From: a virus
Direction: 5' to 3' (one strand)
DNA length: 47,281 bases
Virus record (IMG/VR): IMGVR_UViG_3300042861_001127
Location: 1-47,281 of that record
The notes beneath the pieces are model-generated. The model saw nothing but the letters and a program-made list of their open reading frames with translations, made no database searches and was not told the origin of the DNA. The translations under genes and the position numbers were made by a program. Below are positions 33,870 to 42,393 of this stretch, one piece after another; position 1 is the first letter of the stretch; every line of letters begins with the position of its first letter.

Positions 33870-35012
33870 TTAAGCGTTAGCGAGCGTGGTGACGGTGCCA
33901 GAGCTTCCACGGTACTTCAGCGCACCGGCTTCGACGTAGAGCTGGCCCATGCCAGCGGGTGAAGTGCTTGGAGCGGTAGCGTTTGCAAGACCAAGAACCT
34001 TAGCGGCAGAGGTTCCGAATGTGCTAACCCCCACGCCGACGTTGCCGGAGCTATCCAACGTCATCTGCTTTGTCGAGCCACCGGCGGCGAATTGCAAAGC
34101 ACCGGACAGCATTCCGATGTTCGCAATGTTCGACGTATCAGAAAACTGAAGAGCAACAGCTCGGCCAGAAGCTCCGGTACGGAACGTAGCAACAACATTT
34201 CCAAAATCAGTTGTTCCGGTTCCTCCGCTGTAGATGTGCAGCGGAACAACAGGACTCGCCCCCACGCCCAGCCCCGTGGAGTTCAGGGTCATGGCGGTGC
34301 CAGCGACTCCGCCGACGTTGGACCATGTGGCTACGCCAGTAGACGATATCGCATACCGCTCGGAACCATTAACATTGAAAAACAACGGAAGCGCATCTCG
34401 TTGATAAACAATAGCGCCAAGACTGTTTTGAATTAAATCAAAACTAGTTGTTCCAAGTATAGTGCCATTGCCTGAAATCTTAAGCCCACCTGCACCGCCA
34501 ACTCCGCCTCTGACGTCAATGGTGGCAATCGAAGCTGCGCGAACAGATAACTCATTGTCAGGTGTCGCCGTCCCAATACCCACCCGATTGTTCGTCGAAT
34601 CAACCTTCAACACGTTCGTGTCCACCGTCAGATCGCCGGTGATGGTGGCGGAGCCAGTGACCGTCAGCAGGTTCGTGGTTTTGTTCCACAGGAACTGCGG
34701 ATCCCCTGCTAGCACGCCCCCATCATTGAAGATCACCTGGCCATTCGCACCTACGCCACCCGGGGCCGGCGGAGCGTACAGGAACTTCATCAGCTGATTC
34801 GCGATGATCGACTCGATGTCGGACTTCGGCTGCGTGACGATCTGATAGAACTCATTCCACAGCTGTTGCGTGGTCAGGTTCGGGTTCAGCGGCGTGCCGG
34901 CGTTGGCGTTGGCCAAGGTTGCGGCGACGACCGACCGGACGGCAGAGATGGAATCCAGGTTCAGCACCTGCTGCGCATCGGTCCTTAGGGTTTGAATTGA
35001 AGGAGTAGGCAT
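33870..35012 (-). CDS. Fibre-like structural protein
   Basis: 380 aa. Motif [20 protein letters not shown] and repeats of the type [28 protein letters not shown] are characteristic of phage head or tail fibres and of repeat-built adhesins. The C-terminus [20 protein letters not shown] is also typical. The N-terminal 90 residues are helical and probably attach it to the virion. A stretch around 34340-34500 is poorer in GC (23 of 60 bases in 34381-34440), as often seen where fibres exchange domains. A second fibre is at 19376-20350. Confidence 0.8.
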   Translation of the reverse strand: MPTPSIQTLRTDAQQVLNLDSISAVRSVVAATLANANAGTPLNPNLTTQQLWNEFYQIVTQPKSDIESIIANQLMKFLYAPPAPGGVGANGQVIFNDGGVLAGDPQFLWNKTTNLLTVTGSATITGDLTVDTNVLKVDSTNNRVGIGTATPDNELSVRAASIATIDVRGGVGGAGGLKISGNGTILGTTSFDLIQNSLGAIVYQRDALPLFFNVNGSERYAISSTGVATWSNVGGVAGTAMTLNSTGLGVGASPVVPLHIYSGGTGTTDFGNVVATFRTGASGRAVALQFSDTSNIANIGMLSGALQFAAGGSTKQMTLDSSGNVGVGVSTFGTSAAKVLGLANATAPSTSPAGMGQLYVEAGALKYRGSSGTVTTLANA

Positions 35013-35015
35013 AGG

Positions 35016-35420
35016 TCAGACAAACTGGGCAAAGGTGTACGAGGGGGATCCGGTGGTTGCAGCGACGCTGATGGCGCCGATGTATCCGTCCAGCATTAAA
35101 GGGTCGGAGTGCTTATTCCCGGTGTTGTGAGCCGGAAGCACGATGTGGTAGTCGGAAGCCGTGGCGCCAGTGCCGAACTTCACGAACAACTCTTCGTTCT
35201 TCTGATTCTGGAGCGTGAACTTCCTGCGCAACGGGTTGGCCGCAGACGTGGCTGTAATGGTGAGCAATCCGCCGGCGCTGGTCGTGGTCAGCGGCGCACC
35301 TGGTGCAGCAGCCAAAATCTGGTTGAGCAAGGTCACCATGTAGGTGTCCTTGATGCCTGGCGACAGGCAGTCGAAACACCCGCTGAGCGAGGCGATCTCC
35401 TGGGAAGTTAGGGCTGGCAT
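35016..35420 (-). CDS. Small virion-associated protein, 134 aa
   Basis: The N-terminal EIASLSGCFDCLSPGIKDTY has two Cys and is helical. The C-terminal part is a beta-sandwich-like region: RKFTLQNQKNEELFVKFGTG, DYHIVLPAHNTGNKHSDPL, DGYIGAISVAATTGSPSYTF. This latter pattern is widely found in phage virion accessory proteins. Spacing to the neighbours is 1-3 bp. A capsid decoration or fibre-attachment role is possible. Confidence 0.75.
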   Translation of the reverse strand: MPALTSQEIASLSGCFDCLSPGIKDTYMVTLLNQILAAAPGAPLTTTSAGGLLTITATSAANPLRRKFTLQNQKNEELFVKFGTGATASDYHIVLPAHNTGNKHSDPLMLDGYIGAISVAATTGSPSYTFAQFV

Positions 35421-35421
35421 A

Positions 35422-35694
35422 TCAGGCTTCCTCCTCCATGTCGTCCATCTCCATCTCGGCGCCTTCCATCTCCATCTCTTCCACGTCCTGACGGCCGGAC
35501 TCGCCTAGCGTGATGCCGTCGAAACCGATGATCTCGATGGTGCCACGCGGCGTGGTGCGCCAGTCAACCATGGCGGTGCCAGACTCGCCTTCGAGGCGCA
35601 GTTCCTTAGGCGGCGTGAACTCGACAACTTCGACCTCGGCGCCCATGCGGCCCATGCCGTCCATCTTTCGTTTACCCATCATTTGTCCGTACAT
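35422..35694 (-). CDS. Acidic Met/Glu-rich small protein
   Basis: 90 aa from ATG 35694, with AGGA about 10 bases upstream. Basic N-terminus (MYGQMMGKRKMDGMGRMG), middle KELRLEGESGTAMVDWRTTP, then an acidic tail with alternating Met and Glu (EEMEMEGAEMEMDDMEEEA). The tail charge could interact with capsid or packaged DNA counterparts. Unknown function. Confidence 0.7.
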   Translation of the reverse strand: MYGQMMGKRKMDGMGRMGAEVEVVEFTPPKELRLEGESGTAMVDWRTTPRGTIEIIGFDGITLGESGRQDVEEMEMEGAEMEMDDMEEEA

Positions 35695-35723
35695 CGTAAA
35701 ATCCTTTCCTTTGCCTTGGTGAG

Positions 35724-35792
35724 AGGCTGCCAGCATCCCGGACACTCCGGAAGGCTGCCAGCACCTCAGGGGCTCCCCCGAAGGAGAGCCCC
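35724..35792. other. Intergenic region after the major capsid gene: direct repeat and hairpin
   Basis: AGGCTGCCAGCA occurs at 35724-35735 and 35752-35763. CCGGA and TCCGG form a small inverted repeat between them, and GGGGCTC (35769-35775) pairs with GAGCCCC (35786-35792). The hairpin is 14 bases beyond the capsid stop. It lacks a T run, so it may be an RNA end protector or attenuator. Confidence 0.5.
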
Positions 35793-35805
35793 GTTTGGTG
35801 ATAGC

Positions 35806-37413
35806 TTAGATCGCGAACTCCAGGGTCACGTTCGTGCAGGGCACAACCTCAGTGGTCGTACCGATCGCGCTGCCGGCCAGCTGGATCACGTTGCCAGAGA
35901 CAACGCTCCAGGTGCCAGACGCGGTGCCGAATTCGGCGTCCCAGACCGTTTGCAGGGCGGCAACCAACGCGGCCGGAGTGGCCTCGCTGATACCCGCGTT
36001 GGTGACGATGTTGTCGTCGCACAAGATGCCGGTCGTTCCGATAACGAAGTTTCCAGCATCGTTTGCAATGGCCGTGAACTGCACGGTGACACCGCAGACC
36101 GGATCCGCCGAGTTGTAGTTCTGAGCGGCGTAGGACTCAGCGTCAGCCTCGCAGATGGGGATGATTTCCACGCAGCCACGATCAACCTTGTGGAAGATCG
36201 CTTCAAGCCATTCCGGATGCTCAGGCTTCACGGCCAACTGGAAGTCAGCAATGAACTTACCCTTGTTTCCACGGCTGTTGTCGATTGGCTTGCCGGAGCA
36301 GTCCGCGCCCAGGTCGTTGGTCGCGAACTTCCAACGCCCACCGTAATCCCGAACCATGAACGGCATATTCGGGTTCACAGCCTCGGGGCGGAACGGCATC
36401 ACGCGCAGGGCGCGAGGATTGTTGATGTAGCTGATCTGGTAGTGGGCGTTGTCGTAGTCCTCGTTGAAGACAGACTTGATGCCCTCGGTGGCAGCCACAT
36501 TCTTGTACGGCAGAACCAGGGTGTAGTTGCCCGGGGTAGCCGTCGGATTGAAGCGCAACGGGAACTGGAGCACCTTCACCATGAAGTCGCCGACGAAGCC
36601 CATGAAGCCGTACTTGTAGAACTCCTTGGCGGCCGGGGCGAAAACGCCGAAGCGCCAGGCGTCGTACAGGGTGGCGTTGGTCTTCTGGAGATACCGGAAG
36701 GTATCCTTGTCGGTGTGCAGCTGGAGGGAATCGTATCCTTCCTTGCCGGCCTGGATGGCGCCCAAGAAGTACTGACGGGTGACACGCGACTGGAGGATCT
36801 CCGGAGTCAAGCGTCCTAGCGAAGCAGCGGTGATCGGGGCAGCCGCGTTGTCGGTGACCCGCAACGTGACGTAGCCGGCGCCAACCCAGGAGAAGTTGAT
36901 CGCAGGCAGGCCCAGAGCGCACGCGAAGGCGTTACCGCCCAGCAGCGAGCTAGACAACTCAGCGGCCTTGCGCTGGAGGTAGTAGGTGGTGATCCAGTTC
37001 GTGGCCGGACGCAACACGTCGTCGATGATCTGACGGAAGTGCTCCTTGGCCTTCGTCTTCGTCATAATCTGGTCGAAGCACAGGATGTCGGAACCCCATG
37101 ACTGCTTCTCCAGCGAGTATTCGTTACGGCTCCAGCCCCAACCAATCTTATTCTCGGTGGGATCGCACGGCTGACCGGTACAGGCCGCACCGGTCGGGTT
37201 CTCCCAGGCGCCAGTCACGTTCGGGAACACGCTGTTGAAGCGGTCAAAACGGTGGGTGGTGCCGGAATACGCGTCGAACGATCCGGTGTTGTAGTATCCG
37301 ATCATCCCGTCAAACGGGCGGATATCCTTGAGCACTTCCTTGTCGTACACAGGCTCCTGCGAGACGAGGAAGGAAGCAAACTGCTTACAGCTGATTACAT
37401 TTCCATTGGCCAT
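35806..37413 (-). CDS. Major capsid protein
   Basis: 535 aa. Supported by size, composition and position: first gene of a structural operon, AGGAG Shine-Dalgarno, and low bias for charged repeats. Visible pieces are KDIRPFDGMIGYYNTGSFDA near the N-terminus, YKYGFMGFVGDFMVKVLQFP in the middle, and RPEAVNPNMPFMVRDYGGRW then DFQLAVKPEHPEWLEAIFHK. The C-terminal 100 residues appear as an added beta domain (TGILCDDNIVTNAG). About eleven Cys. It is on the opposite strand from portal and scaffold. HK97-type fold is likely but cannot be proved by eye. Confidence 0.75.
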   Translation of the reverse strand: MANGNVISCKQFASFLVSQEPVYDKEVLKDIRPFDGMIGYYNTGSFDAYSGTTHRFDRFNSVFPNVTGAWENPTGAACTGQPCDPTENKIGWGWSRNEYSLEKQSWGSDILCFDQIMTKTKAKEHFRQIIDDVLRPATNWITTYYLQRKAAELSSSLLGGNAFACALGLPAINFSWVGAGYVTLRVTDNAAAPITAASLGRLTPEILQSRVTRQYFLGAIQAGKEGYDSLQLHTDKDTFRYLQKTNATLYDAWRFGVFAPAAKEFYKYGFMGFVGDFMVKVLQFPLRFNPTATPGNYTLVLPYKNVAATEGIKSVFNEDYDNAHYQISYINNPRALRVMPFRPEAVNPNMPFMVRDYGGRWKFATNDLGADCSGKPIDNSRGNKGKFIADFQLAVKPEHPEWLEAIFHKVDRGCVEIIPICEADAESYAAQNYNSADPVCGVTVQFTAIANDAGNFVIGTTGILCDDNIVTNAGISEATPAALVAALQTVWDAEFGTASGTWSVVSGNVIQLAGSAIGTTTEVVPCTNVTLEFAI

Positions 37414-37624
37414 ATTGGCTCTCCTGCCTCGGGGGTTTTCTTCACCTACCCCTCCGAGACAACGAGGCAGATTGCAGGTCCGTGAAGACCATCAATCCAA
37501 CCTCGGTGGCGAGTCCGAGCCGTGGAGCCGGCGAATGCCCTTCGGCAGTCTTAGCCAACTGGAATAACGCGCCCAGTTCGCGCCCGGTTGACGAAACCGA
37601 GCTATGCGTCGTGGCGGTATCGTT
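37414..37624 (-). promoter_or_regulatory. Leader and likely promoter region of the major capsid operon
   Basis: 211 bp without a gene. TGCCTCG (37425-37431) and CGAGGCA (37463-37469) form a perfect 7-bp inverted repeat. CTCGG (37428-37432) can alternatively pair with CCGAG (37454-37458). The hairpins lie next to the AGGAGAG ribosome site, so they may set capsid mRNA stability or translation. No clear -35/-10 pair was found. Confidence 0.5.
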
Positions 37625-37816
37625 CTACCGCTTCTTCTTGATGTCAACGGGTTTCTGCATCCACTCCGACCGCTCGTTCTCGCACCGTAAAACGTGATCC
37701 TCGATGGCTATGATCAGCACCGCAGTTTTCGTCCGGCGCGATCGGATCGCTTCCTCCTCCAGCATCTTGGCGACCTCGATTGGCAGGCGGTAACTCACGC
37801 GAATTGTATTCTTCAT
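37625..37816 (-). CDS. Ribbon-helix-helix regulator (CopG/Arc-like)
   Basis: 63 aa. IRVSYRLPIEVAKMLEEEAI, then RSRRTKTAVLIIAIEDHVLR fits the beta-strand and two-helix fold that binds operators as dimers. It lies alone between the capsid operon and the divergent helicase operon, with a CTTGAC-AC-GTCAAG palindrome 22 bases before its start. It is a good candidate for controlling both divergent units. Confidence 0.75.
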   Translation of the reverse strand: MKNTIRVSYRLPIEVAKMLEEEAIRSRRTKTAVLIIAIEDHVLRCENERSEWMQKPVDIKKKR

Positions 37817-37837
37817 GGCCGCAGTGTGTGGCTTATG

Positions 37838-37851
37838 CTTGACACGTCAAG
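37838..37851. promoter_or_regulatory. Palindromic TTGACA-type element between divergent genes
   Basis: CTTGACACGTCAAG has 6-bp arms with a 2-bp centre. It provides a TTGACA on the plus strand (towards the SF2 helicase) and a TTGACG on the minus strand (towards the RHH gene). It may be a bidirectional -35 region or the operator of the adjacent RHH protein. A -10 is not obvious in either direction. Confidence 0.55.
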
Positions 37852-37886
37852 CTGGAGAACGCAGCCTACGGCTCACGCTCATATCT

Positions 37887-39260
37887 ATGAACCTCCGTCC
37901 ATACCAGGACCGCCTGGCGAACGATATCCGATCAGCCTTCGCATCTGGAGCACGCAGGCCCCTCGCCGTGAGCCCCACCGGTTCCGGCAAGACCGTGCTC
38001 TTCAGCTACATCACCTCCCAGGTCCTCAAGCGTGGCGCCCGGGTTGTCATCGTCGCTCACCGCCGCGAGATCCTCGATCAGATCAGCGGCACGCTGTCCA
38101 AGGTATCGGTCCCGCACGGGTTCATCCAGGCCGGCAAACCCATGTCCAAACAGCCGGCCATGGTCGCCTCGATCCAAACTCTCGGTCGGCGCCTGGATCA
38201 GGTCACCACTCCTGACCTCGTTATCATCGACGAGGCGCATCACTCGGTCTCCAAATCCTACGTGGAGATGTTCGCCCGATGGCCCGAAGCCAAGTTCATC
38301 GGCGTCACGGCCACCCCAGAGCGCCTGGATGGCAAGGGCCTCGGAACCATGTTCGACCGCATGGTCATGGGGCCATCCGTCCAGTGGCTTATCGACAACG
38401 GATTCCTGGCCAAGCCGGTCTACTACGCGCCCAAGCACACTCCAGACCTGTCCAGCGTATCCAAGGTCGCCGGTGACTTCGATCGCGCCGAGACCGAGGA
38501 GATCATCGACACCCCACGCATCACCGGTGACGCGGTGACGCACTACCGCAAGTTCTGCCCGAATCAGCGGGCGGTTGTGTTCTGCATCTCCGTGGCCCAT
38601 GCCCAACACGTCGCTGATCAGTTCTGCGCAGCTGGTGTTCCTGCTGCTAGCATCGACGGGACGCTGGATCCCGATGTCCGCAGCAAGCGGGTCGAGGACC
38701 TGACGGCCGGCAAGATTTTGGTCCTGACCAGCTGCGAACTCATCTCCGAGGGATTCGATCTGCCGGCCGTCAACGCCGCCATCCTGCTGCGGCCCACACA
38801 CTCGCTGTCCATGCACCTCCAGCAGCTGGGGCGTGCGCTCCGGCCGTTCCCAGGGAAGACCCACGCGACGATCCTGGATCACGTCGGCAACTGCCTGCGT
38901 CACGGCCTGGCTGAGCAGGAACGCGCCTGGGACCTCGAAGGCCGCGAGAAGCGCAAGAAGAAGTCCACGCCCGTCGAAACCAAGCAGTGCTCCAAGTGCT
39001 TCGCGATCTTCGCTGGCACGGCGTGCCCGCAGTGTGGCCAGGAACGTGAGGTCACCGTCCGCGAAGTCGAGCAGGTCGATGGCGAGCTTCAGCGCCTGTC
39101 GATCGAAGACATCGCGGCCAAGCGCGAGGAGCGGCGCGAGGAAGGAAAGTGCCGTACCCTCGAAGATTTCCGTGCCCTTGCCGCACGGCGTGGCTACAAA
39201 CCCGGCTGGGCTTACTTCCGATGGCAGGCCCGTTCTCGCAAAATCAGCCACCTCGTATGA
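37887..39260 (+). CDS. SF2 DEAD/DEAH-box helicase
   Basis: 457 aa from ATG 37887 (MNLRPYQDRLANDI). Motif I SPTGSGKT (28-35), motif II VIIDEAHHS (112-120), motif III GVTATPERLDG (138), motif V-like TSCELISEGFDLPAV and motif VI QQLGRALRPFPG (near 310). A zinc ribbon CSKC...CPQCG follows at about 367-385, then a C-terminal helical tail FRALAARRGYKPGWAYFRWQ. ATP-driven unwinding or branch processing for replication and recombination. It starts the replication operon and couples by ATGA to the VRR nuclease. Confidence 0.9.
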   Translation: MNLRPYQDRLANDIRSAFASGARRPLAVSPTGSGKTVLFSYITSQVLKRGARVVIVAHRREILDQISGTLSKVSVPHGFIQAGKPMSKQPAMVASIQTLGRRLDQVTTPDLVIIDEAHHSVSKSYVEMFARWPEAKFIGVTATPERLDGKGLGTMFDRMVMGPSVQWLIDNGFLAKPVYYAPKHTPDLSSVSKVAGDFDRAETEEIIDTPRITGDAVTHYRKFCPNQRAVVFCISVAHAQHVADQFCAAGVPAASIDGTLDPDVRSKRVEDLTAGKILVLTSCELISEGFDLPAVNAAILLRPTHSLSMHLQQLGRALRPFPGKTHATILDHVGNCLRHGLAEQERAWDLEGREKRKKKSTPVETKQCSKCFAIFAGTACPQCGQEREVTVREVEQVDGELQRLSIEDIAAKREERREEGKCRTLEDFRALAARRGYKPGWAYFRWQARSRKISHLV

Positions 39261-39628
39261 CCGAATCCGAACTCCAATCCTTAATCCTCCGCGCAGCTGG
39301 ATCAAAACCGCACGTCCGCGTATTCCGCAACCAGGTGGGCGAGGGCTACGTCGGAAAAGCCCTCCGCGATCCGGAAGGCGTCTTCCTACGCGACGCTCGC
39401 CACGTCCGCATGGGATTATTCCCGGGCTCTGGAGACCTGATCGGCTGGCGAACGGTTACAGTCACACCCGACATGGTCGGCAAACCTATCGCCCAGTTCC
39501 TCTCCATCGAAGTCAAGACACCCACCGGACGCATCCGGCCTGACCAGACCAACTGGCTTGAGCAGGTTAACCTTCACGGCGGCCACGCGATTATCGCACG
39601 CTCAGTTTCCGACACCGACAACCTATGA
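39257..39628 (+). CDS. VRR-NUC nuclease
   Basis: 123 aa from ATG 39257 (ATGA overlap). Residues TESELQSLILRAAG, VRVFRNQVGEGYVG, GLFPGSGDLIGW, FLSIEVKTPTGRI and QTNWLEQVNLHGGHAIIARS form the complete VRR-NUC domain. Active-site residues are D in GSGD and E-x-K in IEVKT. Stand-alone phage VRR nucleases probably cut branched DNA; pairing with the helicase suggests Holliday- or flap-processing. Confidence 0.88.
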   Translation: MTESELQSLILRAAGSKPHVRVFRNQVGEGYVGKALRDPEGVFLRDARHVRMGLFPGSGDLIGWRTVTVTPDMVGKPIAQFLSIEVKTPTGRIRPDQTNWLEQVNLHGGHAIIARSVSDTDNL

Positions 39629-39816
39629 ACCCGCAACTACGCGCCGATACCATCACGCAGGCGCTCCAACGCACAGCCCCATCCAACCTGTCCCCAGAGG
39701 CCACCTACCGCTACTACGAGCGCCTGGGTATCATGTGCGGGGCAGCGGATCCAACGCCGGAGCAGCATCGGCAGGCCCTACTGGAAGCACGCGAGTACGA
39801 TCTCAATAACGACTAA
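39625..39816 (+). CDS. Small hypothetical protein, 63 aa
   Basis: ATGA overlap with the nuclease gene, then 20 bp to the primase gene. Helical: RADTITQALQRTAPSNLSPE, ATYRYYERLGIMCGAADPTP, EQHRQALLEAREYDLNND. No known motif. Being fixed within a replication operon, it may be a helper of the primase-helicase. Confidence 0.7.
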   Translation: MNPQLRADTITQALQRTAPSNLSPEATYRYYERLGIMCGAADPTPEQHRQALLEAREYDLNND

Positions 39817-39836
39817 CCTCACCCCTCACTACAAGC

Positions 39837-42050
39837 ATGACCCTCCCCGAACTCTCGGACGCCCTCTCCGTCCGGGTCGCAGAACTCTGCGCTCAACTCC
39901 TCCCCGCCGGCCGCCAGGTCGGCTCCCAGTGGATCGTCGGCAACGTCTTCGGCGACGCCGGCGACTCCCTGTACGTCGAACTCACCGGCCCCAAGCAGGG
40001 CCTGTGGTACGACCACGCCGCTGGCAACGGTGGCGATCTCCTCGAACTCATCGGCCAGAATCAAACCCTCCCGAAGGGCCGCGCCGCCCAGTGGGCACGC
40101 GAATTCCTCGGTATCCGCGACGATTACCAGCCCGAACCCCGCCGATTCGATCCCCTCAAGCACGGCCACCGCGCCGACGCCTCCCAGCCGTACCGCTACG
40201 GCTCCGCCGCCTGGCCCTATCCCGACGCCGACGGCACCATCCGGGCCTACGTCGTCCGATTCGACCTCCCCGACGGCTCCAAGGACGTCCGCCCCCTCCG
40301 GTTCCTCCCGCCCGATAACCAACCCCCTGACCTCCTCAACCCCCGCCACTGGCGCTGGAAGGGCTGGACCTCACCGGAGTCCGTCCCCCTCTTCAACCTC
40401 CACCTTCTGGACCGGCGCCCGAACGACCCTGTCCTCATCGTAGAGGGCGAGAAAACCGCCGTCGCAGCATCCAAGCTCTTTCCGTCCCACGTCGTCATCA
40501 CCTGGCAGGGCGGCTCCAAGCGCGTCGCCCGTGCCGCTATCGACCCTCTCCTGACCCGAGCCACCCCGATCGTCCTGTGGCCCGACGCCGACAAACCCGG
40601 CCGGGACGCCATGGTCTACCTAAAAGCCCGCCTGCCGTCCGCCAAACTCGTTCACCTCCCAGACACGCTCCCCGAAGGCTGGGACCTCGCCGATCCAATC
40701 CCAGCTGACGTATCCATCCAGGGCCTCCTCGACGCCGCTGGCGATCCACCACGCCCGGTTCCGGCTGCACCGCTCCCTGCCAGCCCCAACCCGCTCGACG
40801 ACCTCCACTACGATCCGAACTCCGGCCAGTGGTGGACCCGCAACTCATGGGGCGATTACGCCCAGATCAACGGCGAGCGCGTCCGAACCCTCTTCACCGA
40901 GTCCGGCGTCTCCCCCACGAAGGACCAGACCGGCGCCTCCGACGTCGATCGCGAACTCCTGCGCCGTACCCGGGACACCCGGATCCGCTACGCCGGCTCC
41001 GTCGCCGGCCACCAGGCAGGCCTCTACGACAAGGTCCTCGTCACCGAATCCGTCGCACCCCTGCCGGCCGTCCCCGGCGACTGCGCCCGTCTCCAGACCT
41101 ACCTCCACAACCTCCTCGACCAGAACGACGACCAGTACTGGCGCCTCATCTTCTGGCTCGCGCTCCGTCGGCAGGCCGTCCTGACAGGCACCTGGAGAGC
41201 ATCGCAGGCGCTGGCGCTGGTCGGTCCCGCCGCGTGCGGCAAGTCCTTCGTGCAGGCCCAGGTCATCACCAAACTCCTCGGTGGCCGCATCGCCAAGCCC
41301 TACCGCTATATGTCCGGCGCCACGGAGTTCAACGGCGACCTCTTCGCCGCTGAGCACCTCTGCATCTCCGACGAGGCCCCTGGCCGCGATATCCACTCCC
41401 GGCGCTCCCTCGGTTCTCACATCAAATCCATGCTGTTCGACATCGACCAGTCCTGCCACCCCAAGAACCGCCAGGCCATCACCCTCCGCCCCATCTGGGC
41501 CATGTCCATCTCCCTCAACGACGAGCCCGAGAACCTCCAGGTCCTCCCGCCACTCGACCCGTCCCTCATGGACAAACTCATTATCCTCCGCTGCGTCCGC
41601 CATACCCTCCCCTGGCCAGGCCCCGAAATCCAAGTCCTCCGCGAGATCATCGACACCGAACTCTCCCAGTTCGCCCACTACCTCGACGGCCTCACCGTCC
41701 CTGAGCACCTGGTGGAACCACGCTGCGGCCTCAAGGCTTACCAGCACCCGGCCATCCTCGAAGAACTCATGCAGCTGTCGCCAGAGCACCAACTCATCGG
41801 CCTCATCGACACCGCCATTTTCGAGAACGAATTCCTCACCTGGAGAGGTACGGCTGCTGACCTGGAAACCGTTCTACGTGACTCGAAGTATTCCCGGGAG
41901 GCCGACCGGCTCTTCCGGTTCAACACCGCGTGCGGCGTCTACCTAGCGCGCCTGCATGAGCAGGATCCGGAGCGGTTCAAGAGGACCAAGTCGAAAAACA
42001 AGATCCGATGGGCGATTACGCCGCCGCAGAAGAGCGAAATGATGGATTAA
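39837..42050 (+). CDS. Primase-helicase (TOPRIM-like and SF3-type ATPase)
   Basis: 737 aa. The N-terminus WYDHAAGNGGDLLELIG (about 57-73) is like the start of phage primases. Then comes the TOPRIM region VLIVEGEKTAVAA (about 198) and IVLWPDADKPGRD (about 242). After a Pro-rich linker (about 300-325) comes an ATPase domain with GPAACGKS (462-469) and HLCISDEAPG (505-515), and LDPSLMDKLIILRC as a likely sensor region. It should make primers and unwind at the fork. No polymerase gene follows. The G-tract region starts directly after its stop. Confidence 0.85.
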   Translation: MTLPELSDALSVRVAELCAQLLPAGRQVGSQWIVGNVFGDAGDSLYVELTGPKQGLWYDHAAGNGGDLLELIGQNQTLPKGRAAQWAREFLGIRDDYQPEPRRFDPLKHGHRADASQPYRYGSAAWPYPDADGTIRAYVVRFDLPDGSKDVRPLRFLPPDNQPPDLLNPRHWRWKGWTSPESVPLFNLHLLDRRPNDPVLIVEGEKTAVAASKLFPSHVVITWQGGSKRVARAAIDPLLTRATPIVLWPDADKPGRDAMVYLKARLPSAKLVHLPDTLPEGWDLADPIPADVSIQGLLDAAGDPPRPVPAAPLPASPNPLDDLHYDPNSGQWWTRNSWGDYAQINGERVRTLFTESGVSPTKDQTGASDVDRELLRRTRDTRIRYAGSVAGHQAGLYDKVLVTESVAPLPAVPGDCARLQTYLHNLLDQNDDQYWRLIFWLALRRQAVLTGTWRASQALALVGPAACGKSFVQAQVITKLLGGRIAKPYRYMSGATEFNGDLFAAEHLCISDEAPGRDIHSRRSLGSHIKSMLFDIDQSCHPKNRQAITLRPIWAMSISLNDEPENLQVLPPLDPSLMDKLIILRCVRHTLPWPGPEIQVLREIIDTELSQFAHYLDGLTVPEHLVEPRCGLKAYQHPAILEELMQLSPEHQLIGLIDTAIFENEFLTWRGTAADLETVLRDSKYSREADRLFRFNTACGVYLARLHEQDPERFKRTKSKNKIRWAITPPQKSEMMD

Positions 42051-42080
42051 GACGGGGGTGGGGGTGGGGAGTGCATGGGT

Positions 42081-42114
42081 GGGGGTGGGAGGTTTTCGTA
42101 GACCCCCCACCCCC
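42081..42114. repeat. G-tract inverted repeat 1
   Basis: Arms GGGGGTGGGAGG and CCCCCCACCCCC, one mismatch, loop of 10 bases. It could act as a strong transcript end hairpin for the primase operon, although there is no T run, or as an origin structure. Confidence 0.75.
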
Positions 42115-42218
42115 GTTCGGACCCCGATAAACATTGGGTCAAATGAATGTTTTGGAGTCAGGGGGTGGGGGGTGAGGGGGTGGTAGGAAAATTGATGGAC
42201 TGGCCGGCTGGAGAAGCT

Positions 42219-42249
42219 GAGCGGACGGAGCGCAGCTGGAGCGGACGGA
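42219..42249 (+). repeat. Tandem GAGCGGACGGA direct repeats
   Basis: GAGCGGACGGA at 42219-42229 and 42239-42249, spaced 20 bp (about two helical turns), with a partial third copy (GGAGCGGAA) from about 42258. Possible initiator-binding iterons. Confidence 0.6.
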
Positions 42250-42348
42250 ACAGTGGCGGAGCGGAACCGTTAAGGTTGGTTATAGCCCCTAACCCCCTAC
42301 CCTAAAGAGTAAAATATGAAGAAAGGCCAATGAAATGGGGTCAAAAAC

Positions 42349-42393
42349 GGGGGTGGGGGGTACAGCGATACCCCTATTCGACCCCCCACCCCC
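42349..42393. repeat. G-tract inverted repeat 2
   Basis: Perfect 12-bp arms GGGGGTGGGGGG and CCCCCCACCCCC around a 21-base loop. Nearly the same arm sequence as repeat 1, 268 bp away in the same orientation. Confidence 0.8.

Noticed and set aside
35769-35792. Hairpin as terminator of the capsid gene
   Set aside because: No T run on either strand; kept only as a structured intergenic element.
37932-39305. Long minus-strand frame opposite the SF2 helicase
   Set aside because: All helicase motifs are on the plus strand; this frame is Gly/Asp/Val-rich with no known domain.
40845-41792. Minus-strand frame of 315 aa opposite the primase-helicase
   Set aside because: The plus strand has TOPRIM and Walker motifs; the antisense product is a compositional artefact.
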